A stretch of DNA of 64,000 bases from Pseudomonas sp. SG20056 (GTDB lineage: Bacteria; Pseudomonadota; Gammaproteobacteria; Pseudomonadales; Pseudomonadaceae): positions 3,534,001-3,598,000 of the forward strand of contig NZ_CP134499.1 of the NCBI RefSeq assembly GCF_031764535.1. The letters run 5' to 3'. Of this stretch, positions 27,723 through 43,047 are shown one piece after another (the first letter of the stretch is position 1; every line of letters begins with the position of its first letter). The position numbers and the translations under genes are program-made. The notes under the pieces were generated by a model, which searched no databases, was not told the origin of the DNA, and saw nothing but the letters and a program-made list of their open reading frames with translations.

Positions 27723-28664
27723 TTACTCCGGCCAGAATGCGCGAATCCCCGCCACGCCCTGAGCCCCCACTTGCCAGGCCCGCTCCACATCGGCCGGGGT
27801 TACCCCACCCAGCAGATAGGCCGGCTGATTAAAGCCCTGCAACAGCTCGGCGACCTGGGCCCAGCCCAGCGGCTGCGCATCAGGATGAGTCTGGGTGGCT
27901 TGCACAGGGGACAGGGTGATGAAGTCCACGCCCATCTGCGTGGCCAGTTGCAGCTCCTGCGTACTGTGGCAAGAAGCCGCCAGCCAGCGCTCTGCCGGGA
28001 ATGGCCGGCCACCTGCGCTCAACTCGCGCAATTGCTGCGCCGTCAGGTGCCAGCCAGCGGCGGGAAAGTCGCCCAGCCACTCCAACGGCCCCTTGAGCAT
28101 CAGCTGCGCCTTGCCGGCACAGAGGCCGAGGGCATCCACGGCAATATCGCGGTACTGCGCATCGAACATCGCCGGGGCGCGCAGCTGCAGCAAACGAATA
28201 CCGCTTTTCAGCGCGGCCTGAATACCGCGCAGCAGCTCGGGCCCACTCAGCCCCTCAGGGGTAATCAGATAACGCTCGGGCAAACGCGCCGCCGCGACAA
28301 TCGGCCGATTGGCGGCGGGAAACTCATAATCAGCCAACTGCCGAGGGCTGACCCAGGCCAGCGGCTGACCTTCGGCACCATGGGGCTCGCCGGTAAACGC
28401 CGAGACCTCCCAGACGTCCAGCAACACCTGCTTGTCCGGGTAATCGTGACGCACCTGAATCAGCGGCCGCGCGGCACTGGGGCGAATACCCAGTTCCTCT
28501 TCCAGCTCACGGGCCAGGGCTGCCTGCACCGTCTCGCTGGCCTCGACCTTGCCACCGGGAAACTCCCAGAGGCCGCCCTGATGCTTATCCTCGGGACGTT
28601 TGGCGAGCAGTATCTGCCCATCCACACCACGAATAACCGCGGCGGCTACATGAATACGCTTCAC
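27723..28664 (-). CDS. mutT: MutT Nudix hydrolase fused to a thiamine-phosphate-synthase-like domain
   Basis: A 313-residue fusion. Residues about 1-130 are a Nudix hydrolase with a complete Nudix box at 38-60 (GX5EX7REUXEEXGU), expected to remove 8-oxo-dGTP. Residues about 148-313 are a ThiE/TenI-like barrel ('RYLITPEGL', 'LLQLRAPAMF', 'LGGVTPADVERAWQVGAQGVAGI'). The fusion is standard in pseudomonads; the role of the second domain is unclear and it may lack synthase activity. The GTG start has AGGAGG upstream and overlaps the GST stop (GTGA), so the two are translationally coupled. Confidence 0.92.
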   Translation of the reverse strand: MKRIHVAAAVIRGVDGQILLAKRPEDKHQGGLWEFPGGKVEASETVQAALARELEEELGIRPSAARPLIQVRHDYPDKQVLLDVWEVSAFTGEPHGAEGQPLAWVSPRQLADYEFPAANRPIVAAARLPERYLITPEGLSGPELLRGIQAALKSGIRLLQLRAPAMFDAQYRDIAVDALGLCAGKAQLMLKGPLEWLGDFPAAGWHLTAQQLRELSAGGRPFPAERWLAASCHSTQELQLATQMGVDFITLSPVQATQTHPDAQPLGWAQVAELLQGFNQPAYLLGGVTPADVERAWQVGAQGVAGIRAFWPE

Positions 28665-29293
28665 GCCAGATGTTCCTCCTGGGCGGCTTGGTACCAGCGC
28701 TGAAACGCCGGCCACTGATAGATCGTCTCGACATAGGCGGCAGCCTCTGCCGGCAGCGCCACCTGATAGCTGCGCAAGCGCGCCGCCACCGGAGCGAAGA
28801 AGGCATCCGCCAGACAGGCCTGACCAAACAGGAAGTCCCCGCCCTTACCAAAGCGCTGCCGGCACTCGGCCCACAGGGCGCAGATGCGCTGGATATCGGC
28901 CATGGCATCAGCCGGAATTTCAGCCAGCGCCTGATTGCGTTTGAGGTCCATCGGCAGATGACTGCGCAGCGCGACAAAACCGCTGTGCATCTCGGCACAG
29001 GCACTGCGTGCCAGCGCGCGGGCAGCCCGGGCTTGCGGCCACAGCTGGGCAGCGGGAAAGCATTCGGCCAGGTATTCGCCAATCGCCAGGGAGTCCCAGA
29101 TGGCGCCGTCGTCGCTGATCAGCAACGGCACCTTGCCGGTCGGCGAGTGCTGAAAAATGAGCGCGCGGGTATCAGGCCGATTCAGGGTAATCAGCTGTTC
29201 GGCATAGGGCGCGCCGGTCAACTCCAGCGCCAGTGCCGCACGCAACGACCAGGACGAGTAGGTTTTGTCGCCAATAATCAGAGTAAGTGACAT
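28661..29293 (-). CDS. Glutathione S-transferase family protein
   Basis: A 210-residue two-domain GST: an N-terminal thioredoxin-like fold ('LIIGDKTYSSWSLRAALALE') with a candidate catalytic Ser in 'YSSWSLR', cis-Pro in 'GKVPLLI' and the Ser of 'DSLAIGEYLAE' that contacts glutathione. The C-terminal helical domain runs from about 85. The YSSWS start places it near the zeta/YfcF-like group. The substrate is unknown. It overlaps the mutT GTG by 4 bases. Confidence 0.9.
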   Translation of the reverse strand: MSLTLIIGDKTYSSWSLRAALALELTGAPYAEQLITLNRPDTRALIFQHSPTGKVPLLISDDGAIWDSLAIGEYLAECFPAAQLWPQARAARALARSACAEMHSGFVALRSHLPMDLKRNQALAEIPADAMADIQRICALWAECRQRFGKGGDFLFGQACLADAFFAPVAARLRSYQVALPAEAAAYVETIYQWPAFQRWYQAAQEEHLA

Positions 29294-29352
29294 GGGCTGC
29301 GCTCGCTGCGGGAAGGTCGCATGACCTTAAAAGGCGACTTCCTCAATAGCAA

Positions 29353-29388
29353 ATTCCCGTTGCTCATGGGGGCATGAGCAACGGGAAT
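29353..29388 (-). terminator. Long perfect hairpin after argJ
   Basis: A 16-bp perfect stem (29353-29368 with 29373-29388) around GGGG, followed on the minus strand by a short T-rich stretch. It sits between the argJ stop and the GST start, so it probably ends most argJ transcripts. Confidence 0.7.
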
Positions 29389-29419
29389 GCGGGTCGTCAA
29401 ACAGCCGGTACGTGACGGA

Positions 29420-30637
29420 TCAGGTGCGGTACTCGGCGTTGATCTTCACGTACTCGTGGGACAGATCGGTGGTCCAGATGTTCTCACTGCAACCACCGCG
29501 GCCCAGCTCGATGCGGATGGTGATCTCTTCCTTGGCCATCACTGCGGCGCCCTGCTCTTCGGTGTAGCTGACGGCACGGCAGCCACGGCTGGCAATGCAC
29601 ACGTCACCAAGGAATACGTCGATCAGGCTGACATCCAGCTGCGCCACGCCAGCGCGGCCCACGGCGGCGAGAATGCGCCCCCAGTTCGGGTCGGAAGCAA
29701 ACAGCGCGGTCTTGATCAGCGGCGAATGGGCTACGGCATAACCGACGTCCAGGCACTCCTGATGGGTTGCACCGCCATTGACCTGCACGGTGACAAACTT
29801 GGTCGCGCCTTCACCGTCGCGCACGATGGCCTGAGCCACTTCCATGCACACGCTGAATACCGCTTCCTTGAGTTTGGCGAACAGGTCGCCGCTGGCCTGG
29901 CTGATTTCCGGCAAGGCGGCCTTGCCAGTGGCGATCAACATGCAGCAGTCGTTGGTCGAGGTGTCGCCGTCGATTGTGATGCGGTTAAATGACTTGTTCG
30001 CCGCATCGCGCAACAGGTCCTGCAGTACGGCCTGAGCCACCTTGGCGTCGGTGGCGATATAACCGAGCATGGTCGCCATGTTCGGCTTGATCATCCCCGC
30101 GCCCTTGCTGATGCCAGTCACCGTGACAATCACACCATCGTGAACAAACTGGCGGCTGGCCCCTTTGGGCAGGGTGTCGGTGGTCATGATGCCGGTGGCA
30201 GCCTCGGCCCAGTGGTTCTCGGACAAGTCGTCGAGAGCCGCCTGCAGCGCGCCTTCGATCTTCTCGACCGGCAGCGGCTCACCAATCACCCCGGTGGAGA
30301 ACGGCAGCACAGCACCCTCATCCACACCAGCCAGCTGAGCCAAGGCAGCGCAAGTGCGCGTGGCATTCGCAAGGCCAGGCTCGCCGGTGCCGGCGTTGGC
30401 ATTACCGGTATTGGTCAACAGGTAACGCACGCTGCCCAGCACACGCTTCTTGGCCAGAATCACCGGCGCGGCGCAGAACGCATTGAGGGTGAACACACCC
30501 GCTACGCTGGAGCCTTCGGCACATCGCATCACTACCACATCCTTGCGCCCTGGGCGCTTGATGCCCGCCGAAGCGATGCCCAGTTCGAAACCTGGAACCG
30601 GGTGCAGGGTAGACAACGGGCCAAGACCAACAGCCAT
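29420..30637 (-). CDS. argJ: Bifunctional ornithine acetyltransferase / N-acetylglutamate synthase
   Basis: A 405-residue enzyme of the cyclic arginine pathway that moves acetyl from N-acetylornithine to glutamate. It self-cleaves at an Ala-Thr bond, visible as '[15 protein letters not shown]', whose Thr becomes the nucleophile. Other family phrases are 'TNTGNANAGTG' and '[15 protein letters not shown]', with the C-terminal 'EYRT'. The ATG at 30637 has AAGGAG upstream; the longer frame to 30718 is not conserved. It lies downstream of secA but behind a secA terminator, so it has its own promoter in a 137-base gap. Confidence 0.97.
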   Translation of the reverse strand: MAVGLGPLSTLHPVPGFELGIASAGIKRPGRKDVVVMRCAEGSSVAGVFTLNAFCAAPVILAKKRVLGSVRYLLTNTGNANAGTGEPGLANATRTCAALAQLAGVDEGAVLPFSTGVIGEPLPVEKIEGALQAALDDLSENHWAEAATGIMTTDTLPKGASRQFVHDGVIVTVTGISKGAGMIKPNMATMLGYIATDAKVAQAVLQDLLRDAANKSFNRITIDGDTSTNDCCMLIATGKAALPEISQASGDLFAKLKEAVFSVCMEVAQAIVRDGEGATKFVTVQVNGGATHQECLDVGYAVAHSPLIKTALFASDPNWGRILAAVGRAGVAQLDVSLIDVFLGDVCIASRGCRAVSYTEEQGAAVMAKEEITIRIELGRGGCSENIWTTDLSHEYVKINAEYRT

Positions 30638-30676
30638 AGAGAATGCTCCTTGAGGTGGTAGGACTGATTGCGATGG

Positions 30677-30712
30677 TAAAACGCCGCGAGCGGTCAGACC
30701 GTTCGCGGCGTT
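30677..30712 (-). terminator. Terminator of secA
   Basis: AACGCCGCGA and TCGCGGCGTT pair around an inner GGTC/GACC stem; on the minus strand the stem runs into TTTT. It lies 62 bases after the secA stop. Confidence 0.8.
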
Positions 30713-30774
30713 AATCAAGCTGGGCCAAGCATAGCCAACTTCACTGTCGGCTCAACCCGCTCTACACGGACTGT

Positions 30775-33507
<2,733 letters not shown>

Positions 33508-33624
33508 ATCGACAGGATCTTCCAGGCGTATGGATTGAGGGCGGCTGAACAGCGACCCATGCAGCCTTTATGGCTGCGTGCGAAGGGGGCATTCTACCCG
33601 GAAACGCAAACGAGGAAAGCGGCG

Positions 33625-34551
33625 TTATTCGACGTCGTTAACCCGGGCTATATAGCTGGCTGGATTGACCACTCGGCCATCCTTGGTCACTTCGAAGTGC
33701 ACATGGTAACCACTGGCGCGGCCGCTACGGCCAACCTTGGCAATCGTCTGGCCGCGCTGCACCAAGTCACCAATCTGTACCAAGTTGCTCTGATTGTGCG
33801 CATACAGCGTGGTGTAGCCATCGGCATGACTGATCTCCACGGTATGCCCATAACCCGACTTGACCCCGGAGAAGCTCACCACCCCAGCCGCAACAGCCAC
33901 CACATCACTGCCCGGTTTGGCAGCAAAATCGACCCCTTTATGCTGAGTATTACGCCCGGTCAGTGGGTGCACGCGGCGACCAAATGGCGAGGACATATAG
34001 CCATGGCGCACCGGCATGCCGGAGAGGTATTCGGCTTCATTCAGCTGTCGCTCGCCGATCAGCTGCTCCAGTACTTCCAGCAACTGCTCACGACTGTCCA
34101 GGCGAAGGCTCAGGCGATCAAGCTCATCCATAAACGGCGGCGGCGCATACGCGGCATCGCCCAGGGCATCTTCAGCACCGCCCTGGCCAACATTGAGAGA
34201 GAAATCAAATTCGCTGGCATCCAGATCCGCTAGTTCGGTGAGGCGCGCGCCCAAGGCATCCAGACGAGTCAGGCGCGCTTGCAGCTCGGCCACATGCACG
34301 GCAAAGGCATCCAGCTGACGCTGGGCGTCACGCCGCACTTGGCCGACCTCGGCGCGCTGCTGGTCTATTGCTTGATTGAGCTGGGTGTCGTCATGCACCT
34401 CAACCGTTGCCGGCGCCCACCAGGCACCAACAGCTACGCCGCTGGCCAATGCCGCGCCGAGTGCCAGTAACAACGCCAGCAATAACCAGCGCAGATCCAG
34501 ACTGAGTGAACGTGCGGCACCGTGATGCCGACTAAGTAGAATGATGTGCAC
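33625..34551 (-). CDS. M23 family peptidase (LytM domain), membrane-anchored
   Basis: A 308-residue protein with an N-terminal membrane anchor (about 22-45: LLLALLLALGAALASGVAVG), a coiled coil (about 58-115) and a C-terminal LytM domain. The zinc ligands are seen in 'HKGVDFAAKPG' (HxxxD) and 'GYHVHFEV' (HxH), so it may be an active peptidoglycan endopeptidase rather than an EnvC-like regulator. GTG start with AGGGGAAGG upstream. It sits between secA and the divergent dciA gene, the conserved place in Pseudomonas. Confidence 0.9.
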   Translation of the reverse strand: MHIILLSRHHGAARSLSLDLRWLLLALLLALGAALASGVAVGAWWAPATVEVHDDTQLNQAIDQQRAEVGQVRRDAQRQLDAFAVHVAELQARLTRLDALGARLTELADLDASEFDFSLNVGQGGAEDALGDAAYAPPPFMDELDRLSLRLDSREQLLEVLEQLIGERQLNEAEYLSGMPVRHGYMSSPFGRRVHPLTGRNTQHKGVDFAAKPGSDVVAVAAGVVSFSGVKSGYGHTVEISHADGYTTLYAHNQSNLVQIGDLVQRGQTIAKVGRSGRASGYHVHFEVTKDGRVVNPASYIARVNDVE

Positions 34552-34632
34552 GGCCTTCCCCTAGTGGTGAAGCGTCAGTCGGCAGCAGCGATTCTGCTAC
34601 CATGGCGGCTCCACTTTTTCAGGCGTCCTGCC

Positions 34633-35088
34633 ATGACTTTTCGTCCTTTGCCGGCCCGGGCTCCCGCCGCGCTATTGCGCGAAGCGAAACCCCTGAAGGC
34701 GCTGTTCAATCAAGCGCAACGCATTGATCGCCTGCAGCACCTACTGGAAAGCCAACTACAGCCGGCGGCTCGCGAACACTGCCATGTAGCGTCGTGGCGC
34801 GAGGGTTGCCTGCTGCTGATAATCACCGATGGCCACTGGGCCACGCGCCTGCGCTATCAACAAAAACGCTTGTTGAAACAGCTGCAGGCACTCGAAGAAT
34901 TCGCGACCTTAACGAAGATTCTGTTCAAGGTGCAACCTCCGACTGCCGAAAGGCGTGCACCGGGTCGCACAATCAGCCTGTCCAGCAGCGCCGCGGAAAA
35001 CATCCAGGCCACCGCCGACGGCATCAGTGACCCCAAGCTGCGCGCTGCCCTTGAGCGTCTGGCCAAGCACGGCAAACCCAGCGAATAA
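34633..35088 (+). CDS. dciA: DciA (DUF721) replicative helicase loader
   Basis: A 151-residue DUF721 protein. The N-terminal domain holds the family phrases 'LKALFNQAQRIDRLQHLLES' and 'CHVASWREGCLLLIITDGHWATRLRYQQKRLLKQL'; the tail is basic and low-complexity. DciA is the ancestral loader of DnaB onto origin DNA in bacteria without DnaC, and a Pseudomonas gene at this place is the classic example. The ATG at 34633 is the only start in the homologous region. It diverges from the M23 gene and converges with lpxC. Confidence 0.9.
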   Translation: MTFRPLPARAPAALLREAKPLKALFNQAQRIDRLQHLLESQLQPAAREHCHVASWREGCLLLIITDGHWATRLRYQQKRLLKQLQALEEFATLTKILFKVQPPTAERRAPGRTISLSSSAAENIQATADGISDPKLRAALERLAKHGKPSE

Positions 35089-35117
35089 GTGCTTTTCGCC
35101 CACTAAAGCGCAGGTAA

Positions 35118-35143
35118 TAAAAAAGGCCACCCGAAGGTGGCCT
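35118..35143 (-). terminator. Terminator of lpxC
   Basis: AGGCCACC and GGTGGCCT pair around CGAA; read on the minus strand the stem is followed by TTTTTTATTA. On the plus strand the tail is poor. Confidence 0.88.
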
Positions 35144-35171
35144 CGAAAAGCAAAGTAAGGAGGGTATTGCG

Positions 35172-36119
<948 letters not shown>

Positions 36120-36135
36120 TCAACAATGGCCGGCG

Positions 36136-36164
36136 ATGATAGCAGAACCGGCCTTTGCTGAACA
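36136..36164 (-). promoter_or_regulatory. Candidate sigma-70 promoter of lpxC
   Basis: Read on the minus strand: TGTTCA (complement of 36159-36164), 17 bases, then an extended -10 TGCTATCAT (TATCAT is the complement of 36136-36141). It lies in the ftsZ-lpxC gap, about 50 bases before the start codon. Confidence 0.45.
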
Positions 36165-36195
36165 CCAATCACCCCAATACTCCTGATACATTTCA

Positions 36196-37383
36196 TTAAT
36201 CGGCCTGACGACGCAGGAACGCCGGGATGTCCAGGTAATCCAGGTCATCCTGAGGGTTCAGCTTGGCCGCAGTGGCAGCGCCGCCGTGGCTTTGACGCTG
36301 AACGGTCGGACGCTCGTAGTCCTTGTAATTGACGCTCTGCTCGGCACGCGCCGGGGCTGCGGCGTTGCTGCCAGTGCTGGCAGAAACTTGCACAGTATTG
36401 TCGATAACCTTGACCGGCTTCTCGATACGCGCACCCAGACCAGTGGCAACTACAGTGACGTGCAGCTCGTCGCGCATGTCCGGATCGATCACGGTGCCGA
36501 CCTTGACGGTGGCGTGCTCGGAAGCGAACTGCTCGATGATGTTACCCACGTCGGAGTACTCACCCAGGGACAGGTCAGGACCGGCGGTGATGTTCACCAG
36601 AATGCCGCGCGCGCCTTGCAGGTTGACGTCTTCCAGCAGCGGGTTACGGATCGCCGCTTCGGTGGCTTCACGTGCACGGTTCGGACCGCTGGCGCAGCCA
36701 GTGCCCATCATCGCCATGCCCATTTCGCTCATCACGGTTTTAACGTCAGCGAAGTCGACGTTGATCATGCCCGGACGCTTGATGATGTCGGAGATACCGC
36801 GCACGGCACCGGCCAGTACATCGTCAGCCTTGGCGAAAGCCGACAGCAGGCTGGCGTCCTTACCGAGGATGGTCAGCAGTTTTTCGTTCGGAATGGTGAT
36901 CAGCGAGTCGACACTTTCCGACAGCGCGCGAATGCCTTCTTCGGCGATCAGCATGCGCTTCTTGCCTTCGAACGGGAACGGACGGGTCACCACCGCAACG
37001 GTGAGGATGCCCATTTCCTTGGCCACCTGAGCAATGACCGGTGCTGCACCGGTACCGGTACCGCCACCCATGCCGGTGGTGATAAAGACCATATCGGTGC
37101 CTTGCAGCACTTCAGCGATACGCTCGCGATCTTCCATGGCCGCCTGACGGCCGACTTCTGGATTGGCACCCGCGCCGAGGCCCTTGGTCACCGCAGTGCC
37201 CAATTGCAGCACGGTACGTGCGCCGATGTTTTTCAGTGCCTGTGCATCCGTGTTGGCGCAGATGAACTCAACGCCTTCAATGTTGTTTTTCGCCATGTGA
37301 TTGACAGCATTACCGCCGCCGCCACCCACGCCGATGACCTTGATAACCGCACTTGCTGGAGCGCTGTCTACGAGTTCGAACAT
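36196..37383 (-). CDS. ftsZ: Cell division protein FtsZ
   Basis: A 395-residue tubulin-like GTPase that forms the Z ring. The GTP-binding loop 'GGGTGTGAAPVIAQ', the N-terminal 'IKVIGVGGGGGNAVNHM' and the T7-type loop 'NVDFADVKTVM' are intact. The conserved C-terminal peptide 'DYLDIPAFLRRQAD', which docks FtsA and ZipA, closes the protein after a variable linker. AAAGGAGAGGG precedes the ATG. Last division gene of the cluster, 43 bases after ftsA. Confidence 0.99.
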   Translation of the reverse strand: MFELVDSAPASAVIKVIGVGGGGGNAVNHMAKNNIEGVEFICANTDAQALKNIGARTVLQLGTAVTKGLGAGANPEVGRQAAMEDRERIAEVLQGTDMVFITTGMGGGTGTGAAPVIAQVAKEMGILTVAVVTRPFPFEGKKRMLIAEEGIRALSESVDSLITIPNEKLLTILGKDASLLSAFAKADDVLAGAVRGISDIIKRPGMINVDFADVKTVMSEMGMAMMGTGCASGPNRAREATEAAIRNPLLEDVNLQGARGILVNITAGPDLSLGEYSDVGNIIEQFASEHATVKVGTVIDPDMRDELHVTVVATGLGARIEKPVKVIDNTVQVSASTGSNAAAPARAEQSVNYKDYERPTVQRQSHGGAATAAKLNPQDDLDYLDIPAFLRRQAD

Positions 37384-37426
37384 TTTCCCTCTCCTTTACT
37401 TTCTAGTTGTAACGCCTACTGCAAAA

Positions 37427-38674
37427 TCAGAAATTGCCCTGGACCCAGCGTTTCAGCCGTTCCAGCACAGGTTGTTTGGGTTCATCGCTGTAGCTGCCAA
37501 GCGCAGACATGGAGATGCCGTCGGCCTGCTTCTGCAGCCCATACAGCAACAGGCCCACGCCTGTGGAATAAATCGGGTTACGCACCACATCGGCCAGCCC
37601 CTTGACGCCCTGGGGCACGCCCAGACGGACCGGCATATGGAAAATCTCTTCGGCCAGTTCCACCGCGCCTTCCATCTTCGCCGTACCGCCGGTGAGAACG
37701 ATGCCCGCCGGGATCAGGTCTTCGTAGCCACTGCGGCGCAGTTCGGCCTGAATCAGGGTGAACAGCTCGTCGTAACGCGGCTCGACCACTTCGGCCAGGG
37801 ACTGGCGCGACAGGTCGCGCGGCGGACGATCACCAACGCTCGGCACCTTGATGGTTTCGCCGGCACCGGCCAGTTTGGCCAGGGCGCAGGCGTAGCGGAT
37901 CTTGATCTCTTCGGCGTACTGAGTCGGCGTACGCAGGGCCATGGCGATGTCATTGGTGACCTGGTCGCCGGCAATCGGGATTACCGCGGTGTGGCGGATT
38001 GCGCCTTCGGTGAAGATGCAGATGTCGGTGGTGCCGCCGCCGATATCCACCAGGCACACGCCCAGCTCTTTTTCGTCGTCGGTCAGCACCGCATACGCGG
38101 AGGCCAGTTGCTCGAGGATGATGTCGTCGACCTCCAGACCGCAGCGGCGCACGCACTTCTCAATGTTCTGCGCGGCATTTACCGCGCAGGTGACTACGTG
38201 CACCTTGGCCTCCAGACGCACGCCGGACATGCCCAGCGGCTCACGCACGCCTTCCTGGTTATCGATCACATAATCCTGCGGCAGGGTGTGCAGCACGCGC
38301 TGGTCCGCCGGAATGGCCACGGCCTGAGCGGCGTCGAGCACGCGCTCCAGATCCGCCGGACTGACTTCACGATCACGAATGGCGACGATGCCGTGGCTGT
38401 TGAGGCTGCGGATATGGTTGCCGGCCACGCCGACGAAGGCCGAGTGGATACGGCAGCCGGCCATCAGCTGGGCTTCTTCGACAGCACGCTGGATCGACTG
38501 CACGGTGGATTCGATATTCACCACCACGCCCTTCTTCAAACCGCGCGACGGATGGGTGCCGATGCCGACGATTTCCAGTTGGCCGTCCGCATTCACTTCA
38601 CCGACCAGCGCCACCACCTTGGAGGTACCGATGTCGAGGCCGACGATCATCTTGCCGCTCTGCACGTTTGCCAT
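37427..38674 (-). CDS. ftsA: Cell division protein FtsA
   Basis: A 415-residue actin-like ATPase that tethers FtsZ to the membrane. Phosphate-binding loops 'IVGLDIGTSKVVALVGE' and 'VCLVDIGGGTTDICIFTEG' are present, as is the 1C domain between them; the C-terminal amphipathic membrane helix ends 'VLERLKRWVQGNF'. The ATG at 38674 has GGAGAAGG upstream, while an in-frame GTG at 38698 overlaps the end of ftsQ and is not needed. Confidence 0.98.
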   Translation of the reverse strand: MANVQSGKMIVGLDIGTSKVVALVGEVNADGQLEIVGIGTHPSRGLKKGVVVNIESTVQSIQRAVEEAQLMAGCRIHSAFVGVAGNHIRSLNSHGIVAIRDREVSPADLERVLDAAQAVAIPADQRVLHTLPQDYVIDNQEGVREPLGMSGVRLEAKVHVVTCAVNAAQNIEKCVRRCGLEVDDIILEQLASAYAVLTDDEKELGVCLVDIGGGTTDICIFTEGAIRHTAVIPIAGDQVTNDIAMALRTPTQYAEEIKIRYACALAKLAGAGETIKVPSVGDRPPRDLSRQSLAEVVEPRYDELFTLIQAELRRSGYEDLIPAGIVLTGGTAKMEGAVELAEEIFHMPVRLGVPQGVKGLADVVRNPIYSTGVGLLLYGLQKQADGISMSALGSYSDEPKQPVLERLKRWVQGNF

Positions 38675-38694
38675 GGCTCTTGCCTTCTCCTGAT

Positions 38695-39570
38695 TCACTG
38701 CACGACAGCGGTTGGTGCCGCCGTGGGCGCTACCGGCTCACGCCATGCCACGGCAAGGCCGTTGGCATAACGCAGATCGATCCGCGCAATATTCGTTTGT
38801 TGCTCTTTCAGGGCCTTGTCATAAATGGCCGTGAAGCGCCGCATTTTTTCCACCAGATGGTCACGCCCCAGCAGCAGTTCGATGCCCTGCCCGGTGGAGA
38901 GGAACCAGCTGCCGCGCTCACGCAACTCCAGGCGCGCCACGGAAAAGCCCATGGGTCGCAGCATCTGGCTGAGCACCTGGTATTGCTGCATCACCTGCTG
39001 CTGCGCACGCTTGGGGCCATACAATTGCGGCAGGTGTGGGTAATTCGCCAACTCCAGCGGCGCGAATGCCTCGCCCTGGTTGTTCAGCAGCGCCTCATCG
39101 CCCCAGCGGGCAATCGGCAATTGTTCTTCCAGACGCACCACCAACTGATCCGGCCATACGCGGCGCACCTGAGCGCTGGCAATCCATGGCATCAGCTCCA
39201 GCTCGCGGCGCAGGCTGAGCAGGTCAACACTGAAAAAGCTCGCACTGGCATAAGGCGCAATGCGCTCCTGCACCGCCTGCTGGTTGACGTAGCTGAGGTC
39301 ACCTTCAACGCTGATCCGCGCAATCGGCTGATCGGCATAGGGCAACGCGCGCAGCGACAACTCGTAGGTGCCGTAGCCCAATGCCAGTAGCAACAGCGGC
39401 CAGCTCAAGCGCTTCAGCCAACCGCCCATGCCCGCAAAACGGGCTTTCGGCAGGCTCATGCGCAGGCTGATCGGTTCCTTGGCCACCAAACGGCTGGCGC
39501 CGCGCTGCGCAGGCTTACCGCGCACGGGGGCGCGGTTCGAACCTGGCTGGTGACGCAAGGTGGCCGTCAT
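38695..39570 (-). CDS. ftsQ: Cell division protein FtsQ
   Basis: A 291-residue bitopic division protein: a basic cytoplasmic tail (about 1-52), one membrane helix (about 54-72, [17 protein letters not shown]), then a periplasmic POTRA domain ('[19 protein letters not shown]') and a beta domain with '[20 protein letters not shown]'. It binds FtsB-FtsL. Its ATG lies 3 bases after the ddl stop. Confidence 0.97.
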   Translation of the reverse strand: MTATLRHQPGSNRAPVRGKPAQRGASRLVAKEPISLRMSLPKARFAGMGGWLKRLSWPLLLLALGYGTYELSLRALPYADQPIARISVEGDLSYVNQQAVQERIAPYASASFFSVDLLSLRRELELMPWIASAQVRRVWPDQLVVRLEEQLPIARWGDEALLNNQGEAFAPLELANYPHLPQLYGPKRAQQQVMQQYQVLSQMLRPMGFSVARLELRERGSWFLSTGQGIELLLGRDHLVEKMRRFTAIYDKALKEQQTNIARIDLRYANGLAVAWREPVAPTAAPTAVVQ

Positions 39571-39573
39571 GAC

Positions 39574-41976
<2,403 letters not shown>

Positions 41977-41984
<8 letters not shown>

Positions 41985-43047
41985 GGGCCACCTCCAGGCA
42001 GATATCGACAACGGTGCAGGTTGCATCGGGCTTGGCCAGACGACGAGCCGTCTGCGCCATTTGAGTGAGTTGTTCGGGGTGCATCAAAACCTCGGTCAGC
42101 TGCGCGGCCAGCTTGGCGGCGTCAGTGGAACGTTGTGGCAGCAGTACGGCAGCGCCGGCACTGGCCAGATAATCGGCATTACGGGTCTGGTGATCGTCGA
42201 TCGCGTGCGGCAGCGGCAGCAGAAATGCTGGCAGGCCGGCAGCGGCCAGTTCGCTGACGGTCAGCGCGCCGGACCGGCACACCACCAGATCGGCCCAGGC
42301 GTAGGCCCGTGCCATGTCCTTGATAAACGGTGCGACCTGCGCTTCGACGTCAACCGCGCGATAGCGTTCAGCGGTAATTGCATCATGTTGCTTGCCGGCC
42401 TGATGGAACACCTCAGGGCGCAGCTCGGCCGCCACCAGCGCCAGGGCCTCGGGCAGCAATTTATTCAGCGGTTCGGCGCCCAGGCTGCCGCCCAGCACCA
42501 GCAAACGCGGCTGGCGGTTGCGCAGCGAATCACGCGGGGTTTCCAGAAACAGCTCTTCACGCACCGGATTGCCGGTGGTGCGGCGCTTGTCGCTGTTGCC
42601 GAAGGTATTCGGGAAGGCTTCGCAGACGCGACTGGCGAACGGCACCAGGCTACGGTTAGCGGTACCGGCCACAGCATTCTGCTCGTGGATGATCAACGGC
42701 GCGCCGCTCATGCGCGCAGCCAGGCCGCCAGGGCCGGTGACATAACCGCCCATGCCCAGCACACACACCGGCTGCAGCTCGCGCATGACCTTACTCGCCT
42801 GGAACAGCGCCTTGATCAGCTGGAACGGCGCTTTCAGCAGCGACAGCTTGCCCTTGCCACGCAAGCCAGTTACGTCGATCAGGTGCAGCGGAAGACCGGC
42901 CGCCGGCACCAGTTCATTTTCGATGCCGCGCGGCGTACCCAGCCAATGCACGCTGTAGCCGCGCGCCTTGAACTCGCGGGCGCAGGCCAGCGCCGGGAAT
43001 ACGTGCCCGCCAGTGCCGCCGGCCATGATCAGCACATTACCGCGCAT
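41977..43047 (-). CDS. murG: UDP-GlcNAc:lipid I N-acetylglucosaminyltransferase
   Basis: A 356-residue peripheral membrane glycosyltransferase (GT28) making lipid II. The glycine-rich loops '[15 protein letters not shown]' and '[14 protein letters not shown]' bind lipid I; '[20 protein letters not shown]' and '[18 protein letters not shown]' bind UDP-GlcNAc. GAGGAGGTTCAGC precedes the ATG at 43047, which lies inside the last 11 bases of ftsW. Confidence 0.98.

Noticed and set aside
26856..28703. 615-residue plus-strand frame across the HPP-CBS and MutT-ThiE genes
   Set aside because: Antisense shadow of two recognised genes, with repetitive Arg/Gln/His composition.
36286..38770. Two long plus-strand frames opposite ftsZ and ftsA
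   Set aside because: Antisense to universally conserved genes; no start context or homology.
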